A stretch of DNA of 5,756 nucleotides from an uncultured beta proteobacterium (GCA_903932755.1 CAIZHL010000230.1:1-5756), one strand, 5' to 3'; shown: positions 1-5,558, counted from the first letter of the stretch. Numbers and translations: made by a program. Notes: generated from the sequence alone by a model not told the origin.

Positions 1-114
1 ACCCGGCGCCGAGCCATCGCCCTTGTAGCGGATAGGCTGATCGGCCACCACCGTGAAGTCATCGAACCTGGCTTCAAGGCGAAGCTTGTCAAGAAAGTGG
101 ACCTTGATTTCCAT
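1..114 (-). CDS. OsmC/YcaO-domain protein, N-terminal fragment (gene runs off the window)
   Basis: Only the first 38 codons are present, read on the minus strand from the ATG at 114-112, and the frame is open to the window edge. The peptide begins MEIKVHFLDKLRLEARFDD and continues through ADQPIRYKGDGSAPG. From memory this matches the N-terminus of proteins annotated 'OsmC domain/YcaO domain-containing', in which an OsmC-like domain precedes a YcaO domain. The QPxxxxGDGSAPGP-type stretch is the usual entry to an OsmC fold, just before the first conserved helix. The catalytic cysteines and any YcaO domain would lie outside the window, so the fusion is inferred. A GGGA (117-120 on the + strand as tccc) sits a few bases upstream of the ATG as a modest ribosome-binding site. 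The gene is divergent from the thioredoxin-like gene at 329. A stand-alone OsmC protein is the alternative. Confidence 0.72.
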   Translation of the reverse strand, partial: MEIKVHFLDKLRLEARFDDFTVVADQPIRYKGDGSAPG

Positions 115-154
115 GCGGGAATCCCAGAATGGCGTTCAAAACGAGTAGGCCGCC

Positions 155-160
155 ATTATC
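155..160 (-). promoter_or_regulatory. Candidate -10 box for the minus-strand OsmC/YcaO gene
   Basis: Read on the minus strand, 160-155 is GATAAT, five of six matches to TATAAT, about 40 bp upstream of the ATG at 114. No TTGACA-like -35 lies at 16-18 bp spacing. That position is instead occupied by the inverted repeat at 160-183. A promoter with a good -10 but no -35 and an adjacent palindrome would fit an activator-dependent or repressor-controlled promoter; this is inference. Confidence 0.4.
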
Positions 161-183
161 GGTTTTTCCCCCCGGAAAAACCG
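160..183. repeat. Perfect 10-bp inverted repeat with 4-nt spacer in the divergent control region
   Basis: The left arm CGGTTTTTCC (160-169) and the right arm GGAAAAACCG (174-183) are exact reverse complements, separated by CCCC. No T-run follows the repeat on either strand, so it is not a typical intrinsic terminator. It lies between two divergent genes and touches the minus-strand -10-like box. An operator for a dimeric regulator is the most economical reading. A stem-loop in a transcript leader is the alternative. Confidence 0.65.
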
Positions 184-328
184 TACGAGTCGTGGTCGGC
201 CAATCACCCGACTGATGTCCCCGCACCTTCCCGGCGAACCCGCGCCGGCGCAAGGCTTTCCGGTTGCCTGCATCCATTTTGCCCCGACTTCGTCTCCATG
301 GGTACCTGCAAACCAGGGGTTTAAAGTC

Positions 329-601
329 ATGAAGAGCACCAAGGTACCGGGCACCGGCTGCGCCAACTGCAAAGCCACGCTCAAGCTGATCGAGGGCGCA
401 TCGGCTGCCGCAGGCGTTGACGTCCGCCTAGAAAAGATCGAGGAGATCAAGGACGTCATGGCCTACGGCGTGAAGAGCAGGCCCGCCGTGGTGATCGACG
501 GCAGGGTGGTCCATGCCGGCGGCGTGCCCGGCCGCGACAAGATCGCGCAGTGGCTGGCCGGCAAGCCGGAATGCGACGGCAATCGAAAAAGCCGGCCTTA
601 A
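329..601 (+). CDS. Small thioredoxin-fold protein with CxxC (TM0996/MTH895-like, thioredoxin_3 type)
   Basis: This 90-residue protein has no signal peptide and is probably a cytoplasmic disulfide oxidoreductase. The active-site motif GTGCANCK puts Cys11 and Cys14 in a CxxC at the start of the first helix, as in the 'redox-active disulfide protein 2' family of about 75-80 residues. The cis-proline strand appears as SRPAVVIDG, with Pro52. The family end motif VVHAGGVPGRDKIAQWL (61-76) is clear. The last 12 residues, including Cys82, are a tail beyond the usual fold. The start at 329 is preferred over the in-frame ATG at 215 because AGGGG (315-319) lies 9 bases upstream and family homology starts there; the upstream 38 codons are not thioredoxin-like. 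Arg51 before the cis-Pro replaces the usual Thr or similar residue. The natural electron donor and substrate are unknown. Confidence 0.85.
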   Translation: MKSTKVPGTGCANCKATLKLIEGASAAAGVDVRLEKIEEIKDVMAYGVKSRPAVVIDGRVVHAGGVPGRDKIAQWLAGKPECDGNRKSRP

Positions 602-697
602 CAAATCCTCACAATCGGCCGCTTGAATATCCACAGAATAAGCCTAAGCTCATATTGCAGTTGGATAGAAATTCAGGCACTGCTTAACTTGGTCAAA

Positions 698-701
698 GGA
701 G
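698..701 (+). promoter_or_regulatory. Ribosome-binding site of the secreted Gly-rich protein
   Basis: GGAG within AAAGGAGA (695-702) is placed 6 bases before the ATG at 708. It fixes the start of the following gene and argues against the overlapping frame that opens at 623. The 106-bp gap before it (602-707) is AT-richer than its surroundings. I could not identify a convincing promoter or terminator in it. Confidence 0.7.
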
Positions 702-707
702 ATAGTC

Positions 708-1094
708 ATGAAACTACGACACATTGCGCTGCTGGCTGTTCTGGGCGCATCGCTTGCATCCCCCGTTTTTGCGCAGCCCGCCGGCGGTCAGGGCATGGGT
801 CCCGGCGCAGGTCAGGGTCAGGGCGCCGGCATGGGCCCCGGTCCGGGCGGCGGCAAGGGCATGCAATTCAACGCCAACAAGGACAACACCTGGGGCTACC
901 AATTGATGAGTCCTGAAGAGCGCACGGCCCATCGAGACAAGATGCGTGCTACCAAAACTTACGATGAATGCAAGGCGCTTCAGGAAGGTCATCACAAGGC
1001 CATGGAAGTTCGCGCCAAGGAACAGGGCAAGACCCTGCCGGCACCTGGCAACAATGGCTGTGACCGCATGAAGGCAAGCGGTTACTTCAAGTAG
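708..1094 (+). CDS. Secreted small protein, Gly-rich spacer plus conserved two-cysteine C-terminal region
   Basis: This is a 128-residue precursor. Residues 1-22 form a Sec signal peptide: basic MKLRH, a hydrophobic core (IALLAVLGASLA) and cleavage after VFA before Gln23. Residues 25-51 are low-complexity Gly/Pro/Gln/Met with repeated GMGPG units. Residues 66-128 are charged and probably helical. They start MSPEERTAHRDKMR and include YDECKAL (Cys88), HH at 95-96 and NGCDRMKASGYFK (Cys118). The EER..HR.KM pattern resembles small periplasmic proteins common in betaproteobacteria and faintly the Spy/CpxP type, but I cannot assign a family with confidence. The two cysteines could form one disulfide in the periplasm. 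The gene has a strong Shine-Dalgarno and is followed by a terminator, so it appears to end a transcript that may include the thioredoxin-like gene 106 bp upstream. Function is unknown. Confidence 0.85.
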   Translation: MKLRHIALLAVLGASLASPVFAQPAGGQGMGPGAGQGQGAGMGPGPGGGKGMQFNANKDNTWGYQLMSPEERTAHRDKMRATKTYDECKALQEGHHKAMEVRAKEQGKTLPAPGNNGCDRMKASGYFK

Positions 1095-1121
1095 CCGGCA
1101 TCATGCCGGACTGGATGGTTG

Positions 1122-1150
1122 GCTCCCGGTCGCCCGCGCTCGGGAGCTTT
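1122..1150 (+). terminator. Intrinsic terminator after the Gly-rich secreted protein gene
   Basis: GCTCCCG (1122-1128) pairs perfectly with CGGGAGC (1141-1147) around a 12-nt loop. It is followed by TTTCCTGTTT, an interrupted T-rich tail. A smaller perfect hairpin, CCGGCA/TGCCGG with a 3-nt loop (1095-1109), begins immediately after the stop codon and may assist or protect the 3' end. Together they separate the first transcript from the OsmC gene. Confidence 0.68.
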
Positions 1151-1259
1151 CCTGTTTCTACCGTCTGATACCGGAGCGAGTGAGTTTCTGTTGAACCCGC
1201 AGCCATCGGTGCGCATTCCGCGCCGTCCCGCCAGCGCCGACTTTTACCAGGAGCACATC

Positions 1260-1346
1260 ATGAGTGAACCCCGGCAATTCCGGTTGCGGCCGCTGCGCCT
1301 AACGCCGATAGATCCGGCGTTAGCCTTCACTGAAACTGCGTCTTAA
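1260..1346 (+). CDS. Possible 28-codon leader ORF upstream of OsmC gene
   Basis: An ATG at 1260 preceded by AGGAG (1249-1253, spacing 6) opens a 28-residue frame starting MSEPRQFRLRPLRL and ending TETAS. Its stop TAA at 1344-1346 overlaps the start of the AAGGAGG that serves the next gene, 11 bp before the OsmC ATG. The placement suggests a translated leader whose ribosomes terminate on the OsmC ribosome-binding site, allowing coupling. The peptide has no run of one amino acid of the classical attenuator kind, though it is rich in Arg (4) and Pro (4). It has no recognised family. Its first seven residues (MSEPRQF) resemble the OsmC start (MSDTQQF), so a decayed duplicate of that 5' end is another option. 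Translation is unproven. Confidence 0.35.
   Translation: MSEPRQFRLRPLRLTPIDPALAFTETAS
1299..1323 (+). repeat. 9-bp stem-loop inside the OsmC leader
   Basis: CTAACGCCG (1299-1307) and CGGCGTTAG (1315-1323) are exact reverse complements with a 7-nt loop. The stem ends 23 bases before the OsmC Shine-Dalgarno and is not followed by a T-run, so it is unlikely to be a terminator. Because it lies inside the short leader ORF, a ribosome translating that ORF would disrupt it. A structural role in the mRNA leader, or protection of the 5' end, is inference. Confidence 0.55.
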
Positions 1347-1357
1347 AGGAGGAATTA

Positions 1358-1810
1358 ATGAGCGACACCCAGCAGTTTTCTTTCACCCTCGAACAACAGG
1401 AGGACTTCGCCTTCCTGATCCGCTTCGACAAGGACATCCCGCCGCTGCTGGCCGACGAGCCGCCGCCGCTGGGCCACGACGCCGGACCCAACCCGTCGCG
1501 CCTGCTGGCGGCCAGCGTCGCCAACTGCCTTTCGGCCAGCCTGCTGTTCGCGCTGCGCAAGTTCAAGAACAATCCCGGACCGATCACCACGGTGGTCACC
1601 GCGCACATGGAGCGCAACGAGGAAAAGCGCCTGCGCGTCGGCAGCGTCGAGGTCATGATCCAGGTCGATTCGCCGGCTGATTCGCTCGAACACCTGGATC
1701 GCGTGCTCGCCCAGTTCGAGGACTTCTGCGTCGTCACGCAAAGCGTGCGCAGCGGCTTTCCGGTCAGCGTCACGGTCCGCGACGGCGCCGGCAAGGTCAT
1801 CAAGGGCTGA
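1358..1810 (+). CDS. OsmC-family peroxiredoxin-like protein
   Basis: This 150-residue protein has the length of a complete OsmC/Ohr-fold protein, a family that as dimers reduces organic hydroperoxides with paired cysteines. The two conserved cysteines are visible: Cys57 in SVANCLSASLL, on the first long central helix, and Cys124 in FEDFCVVTQSVRSGFPVSVTV, the characteristic second motif, 67 residues later. The proline-rich stretch 28-46 (PPLLADEPPPLGHDAGPNP) leads into the PSRLLAASVANC helix as in the family. There is no signal peptide, so it is cytoplasmic. The start is well fixed by AGGAGG (1347-1352) 5 bases before the ATG. The TGA stop overlaps an ATG, and the DUF4395 gene follows closely, so they form an operon. 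It is divergent from the classical Ohr and OsmC sequences I know, so I give no gene symbol; its substrate and thiol donor are unknown. Confidence 0.87.
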   Translation: MSDTQQFSFTLEQQEDFAFLIRFDKDIPPLLADEPPPLGHDAGPNPSRLLAASVANCLSASLLFALRKFKNNPGPITTVVTAHMERNEEKRLRVGSVEVMIQVDSPADSLEHLDRVLAQFEDFCVVTQSVRSGFPVSVTVRDGAGKVIKG

Positions 1811-1829
1811 TGGCGCAAGCATCAATCGA

Positions 1830-1834
1830 AAGGA
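1830..1834 (+). promoter_or_regulatory. Ribosome-binding site that decides the DUF4395 start
   Basis: AAGGA lies 5 bases before the ATG at 1840. The competing in-frame ATG at 1810, overlapping the OsmC stop as TGATG, has only AAGGG three bases upstream, which is too close. The later start is preferred, but the overlapping ATG could still permit translational coupling and would add ten residues (MAQASIERIA). Confidence 0.6.
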
Positions 1835-1839
1835 TCGCA

Positions 1840-2571
1840 ATGAGCAAAATTGTTGGTTTCGGCGAAGCCGTCGCCGGCTACGACGTGCCGGTGCTGAACG
1901 AGCGCGAGGTGCGCGCCGCCGCCGGCATCCTCCTGGTGTTCGCCATGATGACCTTCGCCAACGCTTGGTTCATGGGCAATTTCCGCCCCACAAAGATTTT
2001 CGTGATCGCCTTCCTGATCGACTTCACGATCCGCCTCTTCATCAACCCGAGGTATTCGCCGAGCATGATCGTCGGGCGCTTCGCGGTCAGGAAGCAGACG
2101 CCGGAATGGACCGGCGCGCCGCAGAAGCGCTTTGCCTGGGCGATCGGCTGGGTCCTCGCCGTGACCATGCTCTGGCTGATCGTGATCCAGAACGTGATCG
2201 GGCCGGTCAACATGCTGGTCTGCGCCACCTGCCTGACGCTGATGTTCTTCGAAAGCGCCTTCGGCATCTGCATCGGCTGCAAGATCTACAACACCCTGCC
2301 GAATCGCCAGGCGCAACACTGCGCCGGCGGTGCCTGCGAAGTCTTCACGCCGCATCCCAGCCAAAAAGTCGGCGCTGGCGGCACGGCGATCGTGTTGTTG
2401 TTCCTCGCCCTGGTCGGCGTCGTCGGCCAGCGCGGCTTTCCTGTTCCGGATGCGGGCGTGGCCGCCGCCCCGGCGGTAGCTGCCGCCGGCGACGAGCGCT
2501 GCACGCCGCCGGCCTTCGCCGTCGCCATCGGCCACGCCGAGAAGTGGAAGCTGCACAACAACTGCAGGTGA
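1840..2571 (+). CDS. DUF4395 integral membrane protein with Cys-containing C-terminal extension
   Basis: This is a 243-residue inner-membrane protein. The core (about 1-151) matches the DUF4395 pattern: GYDVPVLNEREVRAAAGI, then four hydrophobic segments near 26-46, 51-68, 98-118 and 121-142, ending in the signature FFESAFGICIGCKIYN. A fifth segment spans 181-197 (TAIVLLFLALVGVVGQ). The basic loop 64-97 (RLFINPR, VRKQTPEW, APQKR) predicts a cytoplasmic N-terminus and a periplasmic C-terminus. Cysteines lie at 128/131 (CATC), 144/147 (CIGC), 161, 166, 221 and 242. The last two flank a short predicted periplasmic module (GHAEKWKLHNNC) after an Ala/Pro/Val linker. Usual DUF4395 proteins, as I recall, are about 150 residues, so residues 152-243 are an addition. 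The biochemical role is unknown. The operon with an OsmC gene and the CxxC pairs suggest thiol or sulfur handling, by inference only. Confidence 0.82.
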   Translation: MSKIVGFGEAVAGYDVPVLNEREVRAAAGILLVFAMMTFANAWFMGNFRPTKIFVIAFLIDFTIRLFINPRYSPSMIVGRFAVRKQTPEWTGAPQKRFAWAIGWVLAVTMLWLIVIQNVIGPVNMLVCATCLTLMFFESAFGICIGCKIYNTLPNRQAQHCAGGACEVFTPHPSQKVGAGGTAIVLLFLALVGVVGQRGFPVPDAGVAAAPAVAAAGDERCTPPAFAVAIGHAEKWKLHNNCR

Positions 2572-2587
2572 AGGACCGTTGATCCAC

Positions 2588-2613
2588 CCGGCGCGCCGCT
2601 CCGCCGGCGCCGG
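2588..2613 (+). repeat. GC-rich stem-loop after DUF4395 gene
   Basis: CCGGCGC (2588-2594) pairs with GCGCCGG (2607-2613) over a 12-nt loop, beginning 17 bases after the stop codon. The right half also forms a perfect 12-bp palindrome, GCCGGCGCCGGC (2603-2614). There is no T-run, so intrinsic termination is doubtful. A 3'-end stabilising hairpin or a pause site is possible, but chance pairing is likely in such GC-rich DNA. Confidence 0.35.
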
Positions 2614-2651
2614 CACTCCGCGTCCCAGGGGAGCTTTCGGCACGGAGATGC

Positions 2652-2680
2652 TTGACCGCAAGCTCCTTCGCGCAAATACT
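2652..2680 (+). promoter_or_regulatory. Candidate sigma-70 promoter for pepN
   Basis: TTGACC (2652-2657, five of six matches to TTGACA) and AATACT (2675-2680, four of six to TATAAT) are separated by exactly 17 bp. Transcription would begin near 2687, giving a leader of about 50 bases before the pepN ATG at 2737. The region between the DUF4395 stop and pepN (2572-2736) holds no other gene I can support. Confidence 0.48.
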
Positions 2681-2736
2681 GCCGCCTCTGCGCCGGCACC
2701 GCCGGCCCATCCCCACCCGAGAGCACACATAACAAC

Positions 2737-5412
2737 ATGCGTACCGAAACGCCCCACGCCATCTACCTCAAGGACTACACCCCGCCGGCCTGGCTGATCG
2801 ACACGGTCGATCTCCACGTCACCATCCAGGACGGCCATGCCGAGGTGCGCGCCCGGCTGGCCTGCCGGCGGAATCCGGCTGCCGTCGCTAGCGATCTGGT
2901 GCTGAACGGCGAGGAACTGGCGCTGCAGGAAGTCGGCGTTGGCGGTACGGCGTTGGCGCCCTCGCGCTATACGCTGGGCGAAGACAGTCTGACCATACGC
3001 GGCGCCGACGGCGCACCGCTGCCCGACAGCTTCACGCTGGAAACCCTGGTTCGCGTCGAGCCCGACAAAAATACCCAGCTCTCCGGGCTCTACAAATCCA
3101 AGGACGGCTACTTCACCCAGTGCGAGGCGCAGGGCTTTCGCCGCATCACCTTCTACCCGGACCGGCCCGACGTCATGGCGCGCTTCAGCTGCACCATCGA
3201 AGCCGACCGCGAGCGCTTCCCGCAACTTCTGTCCAACGGCAACCTGGTGGTCCAGGGTACGGGCGAAGGGCGTCACTGGGCGCATTGGGAAGATCCCTTC
3301 GCCAAGCCGGCCTACCTGTTCGCCCTGGTCGCAGCCAAGCTGGACGTGCTGGAGGACAGCTTCACCACGGCATCGGGGCGCAAGGTACGTCTTGCGGTGT
3401 ACGTCGAACCGGGCAAGCTCGACCAGTGCGACCACGCCATGGCCGCGCTGAAGAAGAGCATGGCCTGGGACGAGCAGCGCTTCGGCCTGGAGATGGACCT
3501 CGACCACTACATGATCGTCGCCGTGGGCGATTTCAACATGGGGGCGATGGAGAACAAGGGCCTCAATATCTTTAACACCAAGTACGTGCTGGCGCGGCCC
3601 GACACCGCCACCGACACGGACTACCAGAACATCGACCGCGTCGTCGCCCACGAATACTTCCACAACTGGACCGGCAACCGCGTCACCTGTCGCGACTGGT
3701 TCCAGCTCTCGCTGAAAGAGGGCCTCACGGTCTACCGCGACCAGGAGTTCGGCGAGGACCTGCACTCGCGCGCCGTGACGCGCATCCAGGAAGTGCGGCA
3801 GCTACGCGTCGCCCAGTTCCCCGAGGATGCCGGCCCGATGGCGCATCCGATCCGGCCCGCCTCCTACGCCGAGATCAACAACTTCTACACGGCGACCGTC
3901 TACGAAAAGGGCGCCCAGGTGATCCGCATGATCGAAACCCTGATCGGCCGCGAAAATTTCCGCAAGGGCATGGACCTCTACTTCGCGCGCCACGACGGCC
4001 AGGCCGTGACCTGCGAGGATTTCGTCGCTGCGATGCAGGATGCGTCGAAGGTGGATCTCACCCAGTTCCGCCGCTGGTACGCCCGCGCCGGTACGCCGCT
4101 GCTGAAGGCGACCGGCACCTACGATGCGACGGCAAAACGCTACACGCTGACCCTGACGCAAAGCCTGGCCGCCACCGCCTATGAAAAGCGCCTGCAGGAA
4201 GCCGGCCTGGCCATTGACGAAGGCCCGCTGCACATCCCGGTCGCCGTCGGTTTGGTGCTGCCCGACGGCAGCGACGCATTGCCAGAAATTACGAAAGTAG
4301 TCTCGCTGATCGAAGCCACGCAAAGCTTCGCCTTCGACAACATCGCCGCCGCGCCGGTAGCCTCGCTGTTGCGCGGTTTCTCGGCGCCGGTGCATCTCGA
4401 CTTCGAACAGACCGACGCCGAACTGGCCCACCTCATGGCCCACGACAGCGATACCTTCAACCGCTGGGAAGCCGGGCAGCGCCTGGCCACCCGCGTCCTG
4501 CTCGCCGGCATCGCGGAGACGGGTGCCGGCACCGGCTGGATCCCCGACGCCTATGTTGCCGCCGTCGCCCGCGTGCTCGACGACGGTTTAACCGGTGACC
4601 CGGCGCTCGCCGCCGAGGCCCTGGTGCTGCCCGCCGAACAGGTGCTGGCCGAGGAGGTGGCGGGGCGCGGCCAGGCCATCGACCCCGAGGCCATCCACGC
4701 CGCGCGCCTGGCCTTGCGGCGCCATCTCGCGGCGGCGCTGCGCGACAAATTCGAGGTCGTCTGGCAGGCGCTGGCGCCGACCGCGCCCTACGCGCCGGAA
4801 GGCGCCCAGGTCGGCGGCCGCGCCCTGCGTAACCTCTGCCTTGCCTACCTCGCCGAAAGCGAGCCGGCCCATCTCAAGGCCAGCGTCATGCCGCGCCTCC
4901 TGGCGCAGCTCGACGGCGCCGGAAACATGACCGACGTCATGGCCGCGCTGGGAACGCTGGCCAACCTCGACCTGCCCGAGCGCGATGCCGCGCTCGCGGC
5001 ATTCCATGAGAAGTGGAAGGACGAAGCACTGGTGGTCGACAAGTGGCTGCAGGTGCAATCCACCTCGCGCCTGCCCGGCACCGTGCAGCGCGTGCGCGAG
5101 CTGATGCGGCATGCGGCCTTCGACATCCGCAATCCGAACAAGGTGTATGCGCTGGTGCGTGCCTTCTGCGGCGCCAACCCGCGCCACTTCCACGCCGCCG
5201 ACGGCGAAGGCTACCGGCTCGCCGCCGACGTCATCATTGAACTACAGGCGATGAATCCGCAGGTCGCCTCGCGCATCGCGCGCTGCTTCGACAGCTGGCG
5301 CAAGTTCGACGCCGGCCGCCAGGCCCATGCCCGCGCCGCGCTGCAACGGATCCAGGCCTGCAGCGGATTGGCGCGCGATGTGGCGGAAGTGGTCGGCAAT
5401 GCGCTGAAGTAA
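2737..5412 (+). CDS. pepN: Aminopeptidase N (peptidase family M1)
   Basis: This complete 891-residue zinc metallopeptidase removes N-terminal residues from peptides in the cytoplasm as part of peptide recycling. It is slightly longer than the 870-residue E. coli enzyme. The substrate-anchoring GAMEN motif is at 269-273. The zinc site HEYFH (His305, Glu306, His309) is followed by Glu328 in LKEGLTVY, the third ligand, 19 residues after the second His. Tyr389 in ATVYEKGAQ is the transition-state tyrosine. Gln128/Glu130 in TQCEAQGFRRITFYPDRPDV match the N-terminus-binding residues, so all key residues are intact. The helical C-terminal domain runs to the end (FDIRNPNKVYALVRAFCGANP, then RKFDAGRQ). 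The start MRTETPHAIYLKDYTPP is the usual family start. No strong Shine-Dalgarno precedes it (CGAGAG, 2718-2723, is weak and distant). It stands alone between its own candidate promoter and a weak downstream terminator. Confidence 0.98.
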   Translation: MRTETPHAIYLKDYTPPAWLIDTVDLHVTIQDGHAEVRARLACRRNPAAVASDLVLNGEELALQEVGVGGTALAPSRYTLGEDSLTIRGADGAPLPDSFTLETLVRVEPDKNTQLSGLYKSKDGYFTQCEAQGFRRITFYPDRPDVMARFSCTIEADRERFPQLLSNGNLVVQGTGEGRHWAHWEDPFAKPAYLFALVAAKLDVLEDSFTTASGRKVRLAVYVEPGKLDQCDHAMAALKKSMAWDEQRFGLEMDLDHYMIVAVGDFNMGAMENKGLNIFNTKYVLARPDTATDTDYQNIDRVVAHEYFHNWTGNRVTCRDWFQLSLKEGLTVYRDQEFGEDLHSRAVTRIQEVRQLRVAQFPEDAGPMAHPIRPASYAEINNFYTATVYEKGAQVIRMIETLIGRENFRKGMDLYFARHDGQAVTCEDFVAAMQDASKVDLTQFRRWYARAGTPLLKATGTYDATAKRYTLTLTQSLAATAYEKRLQEAGLAIDEGPLHIPVAVGLVLPDGSDALPEITKVVSLIEATQSFAFDNIAAAPVASLLRGFSAPVHLDFEQTDAELAHLMAHDSDTFNRWEAGQRLATRVLLAGIAETGAGTGWIPDAYVAAVARVLDDGLTGDPALAAEALVLPAEQVLAEEVAGRGQAIDPEAIHAARLALRRHLAAALRDKFEVVWQALAPTAPYAPEGAQVGGRALRNLCLAYLAESEPAHLKASVMPRLLAQLDGAGNMTDVMAALGTLANLDLPERDAALAAFHEKWKDEALVVDKWLQVQSTSRLPGTVQRVRELMRHAAFDIRNPNKVYALVRAFCGANPRHFHAADGEGYRLAADVIIELQAMNPQVASRIARCFDSWRKFDAGRQAHARAALQRIQACSGLARDVAEVVGNALK

Positions 5413-5483
5413 GGCAGCGCGGCCGCGGCAGTCGAAATAATGGGATGCGCGCCGTAGCGCGAACGCCGTCCACAAGAGATACC

Positions 5484-5514
5484 GTCCCAGGCTCAGCTGG
5501 AGACAAAGCTTTTT
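5484..5514 (+). terminator. Weak candidate terminator downstream of pepN
   Basis: GTCCCAG (5484-5490) pairs with CTGGAGAC (5497-5504) with one bulged A and a six-base loop. Five T residues (5510-5514) follow after AAAGC. The stem is imperfect and the T-run is offset by five bases, so this is a weak call. It lies about 70 bases after the pepN stop and just before the TTGACA of the next candidate promoter, a sensible position. A small CGCGC/GCGCG hairpin (5448-5461) lies closer to the stop but has no T-run. Confidence 0.33.
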
Positions 5515-5529
5515 GCGGACGCTACCGAC

Positions 5530-5558
5530 TTGACACCCTAACCCGGGAAGGGCTAAAT
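5530..5558 (+). promoter_or_regulatory. Candidate promoter for the methyltransferase gene
   Basis: TTGACA (5530-5535) is a perfect -35 consensus. At 17 bp spacing the -10 position is CTAAAT (5553-5558), only three of six matches, and 18 bp spacing gives TAAATC, also three of six. A start near 5565 would leave a leader of about 40 bases. A GGAAGG/CCTTCC inverted repeat (5546-5551 and 5564-5569) spans the -10 region. Confidence 0.4.

Noticed and set aside
264..307. TTGCCT or TTGCCC as a -35 for the thioredoxin-like gene
   Set aside because: No acceptable -10 occurs at 16-18 bp spacing for either.
136..459. 107-codon minus-strand frame across the divergent region and thioredoxin-like gene
   Set aside because: It opposes the recognisable CxxC gene, has no homology features I recognise, and includes the control region and palindrome.
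589..624. Stem-loop after the thioredoxin-like gene (AAGC-GGCC / GGCC-GCTT)
   Set aside because: It has a bulge, a 19-nt loop and no T-run, so it does not support a terminator call.
661..689. TTGGAT - 17 bp - TTAACT as a promoter for the secreted protein gene
   Set aside because: The -10 matches only three positions, and the implied start would fall at the Shine-Dalgarno itself.
623..916. 97-codon + strand frame overlapping the secreted protein gene
   Set aside because: It lacks a Shine-Dalgarno and reads the same DNA in another frame with a Ser/Arg/Gly-rich product, whereas the 708 start has a strong site, a signal peptide and a conserved C-terminal region.
1822..3765. 647-codon open frame on the minus strand, antisense to the DUF4395 gene and pepN
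   Set aside because: It runs opposite two well-supported genes, including the PepN catalytic motifs, and crosses their intergenic gap. Its product is Val/Ala/Gly/Arg/His-rich without domain features, as expected from antisense reading of GC-rich codons. It is long enough to note but not to call.
4588..5193. 201-codon minus-strand frame within the C-terminal part of pepN
   Set aside because: It is an antisense shadow of the intact PepN helical domain, with biased composition and no supporting start signal.
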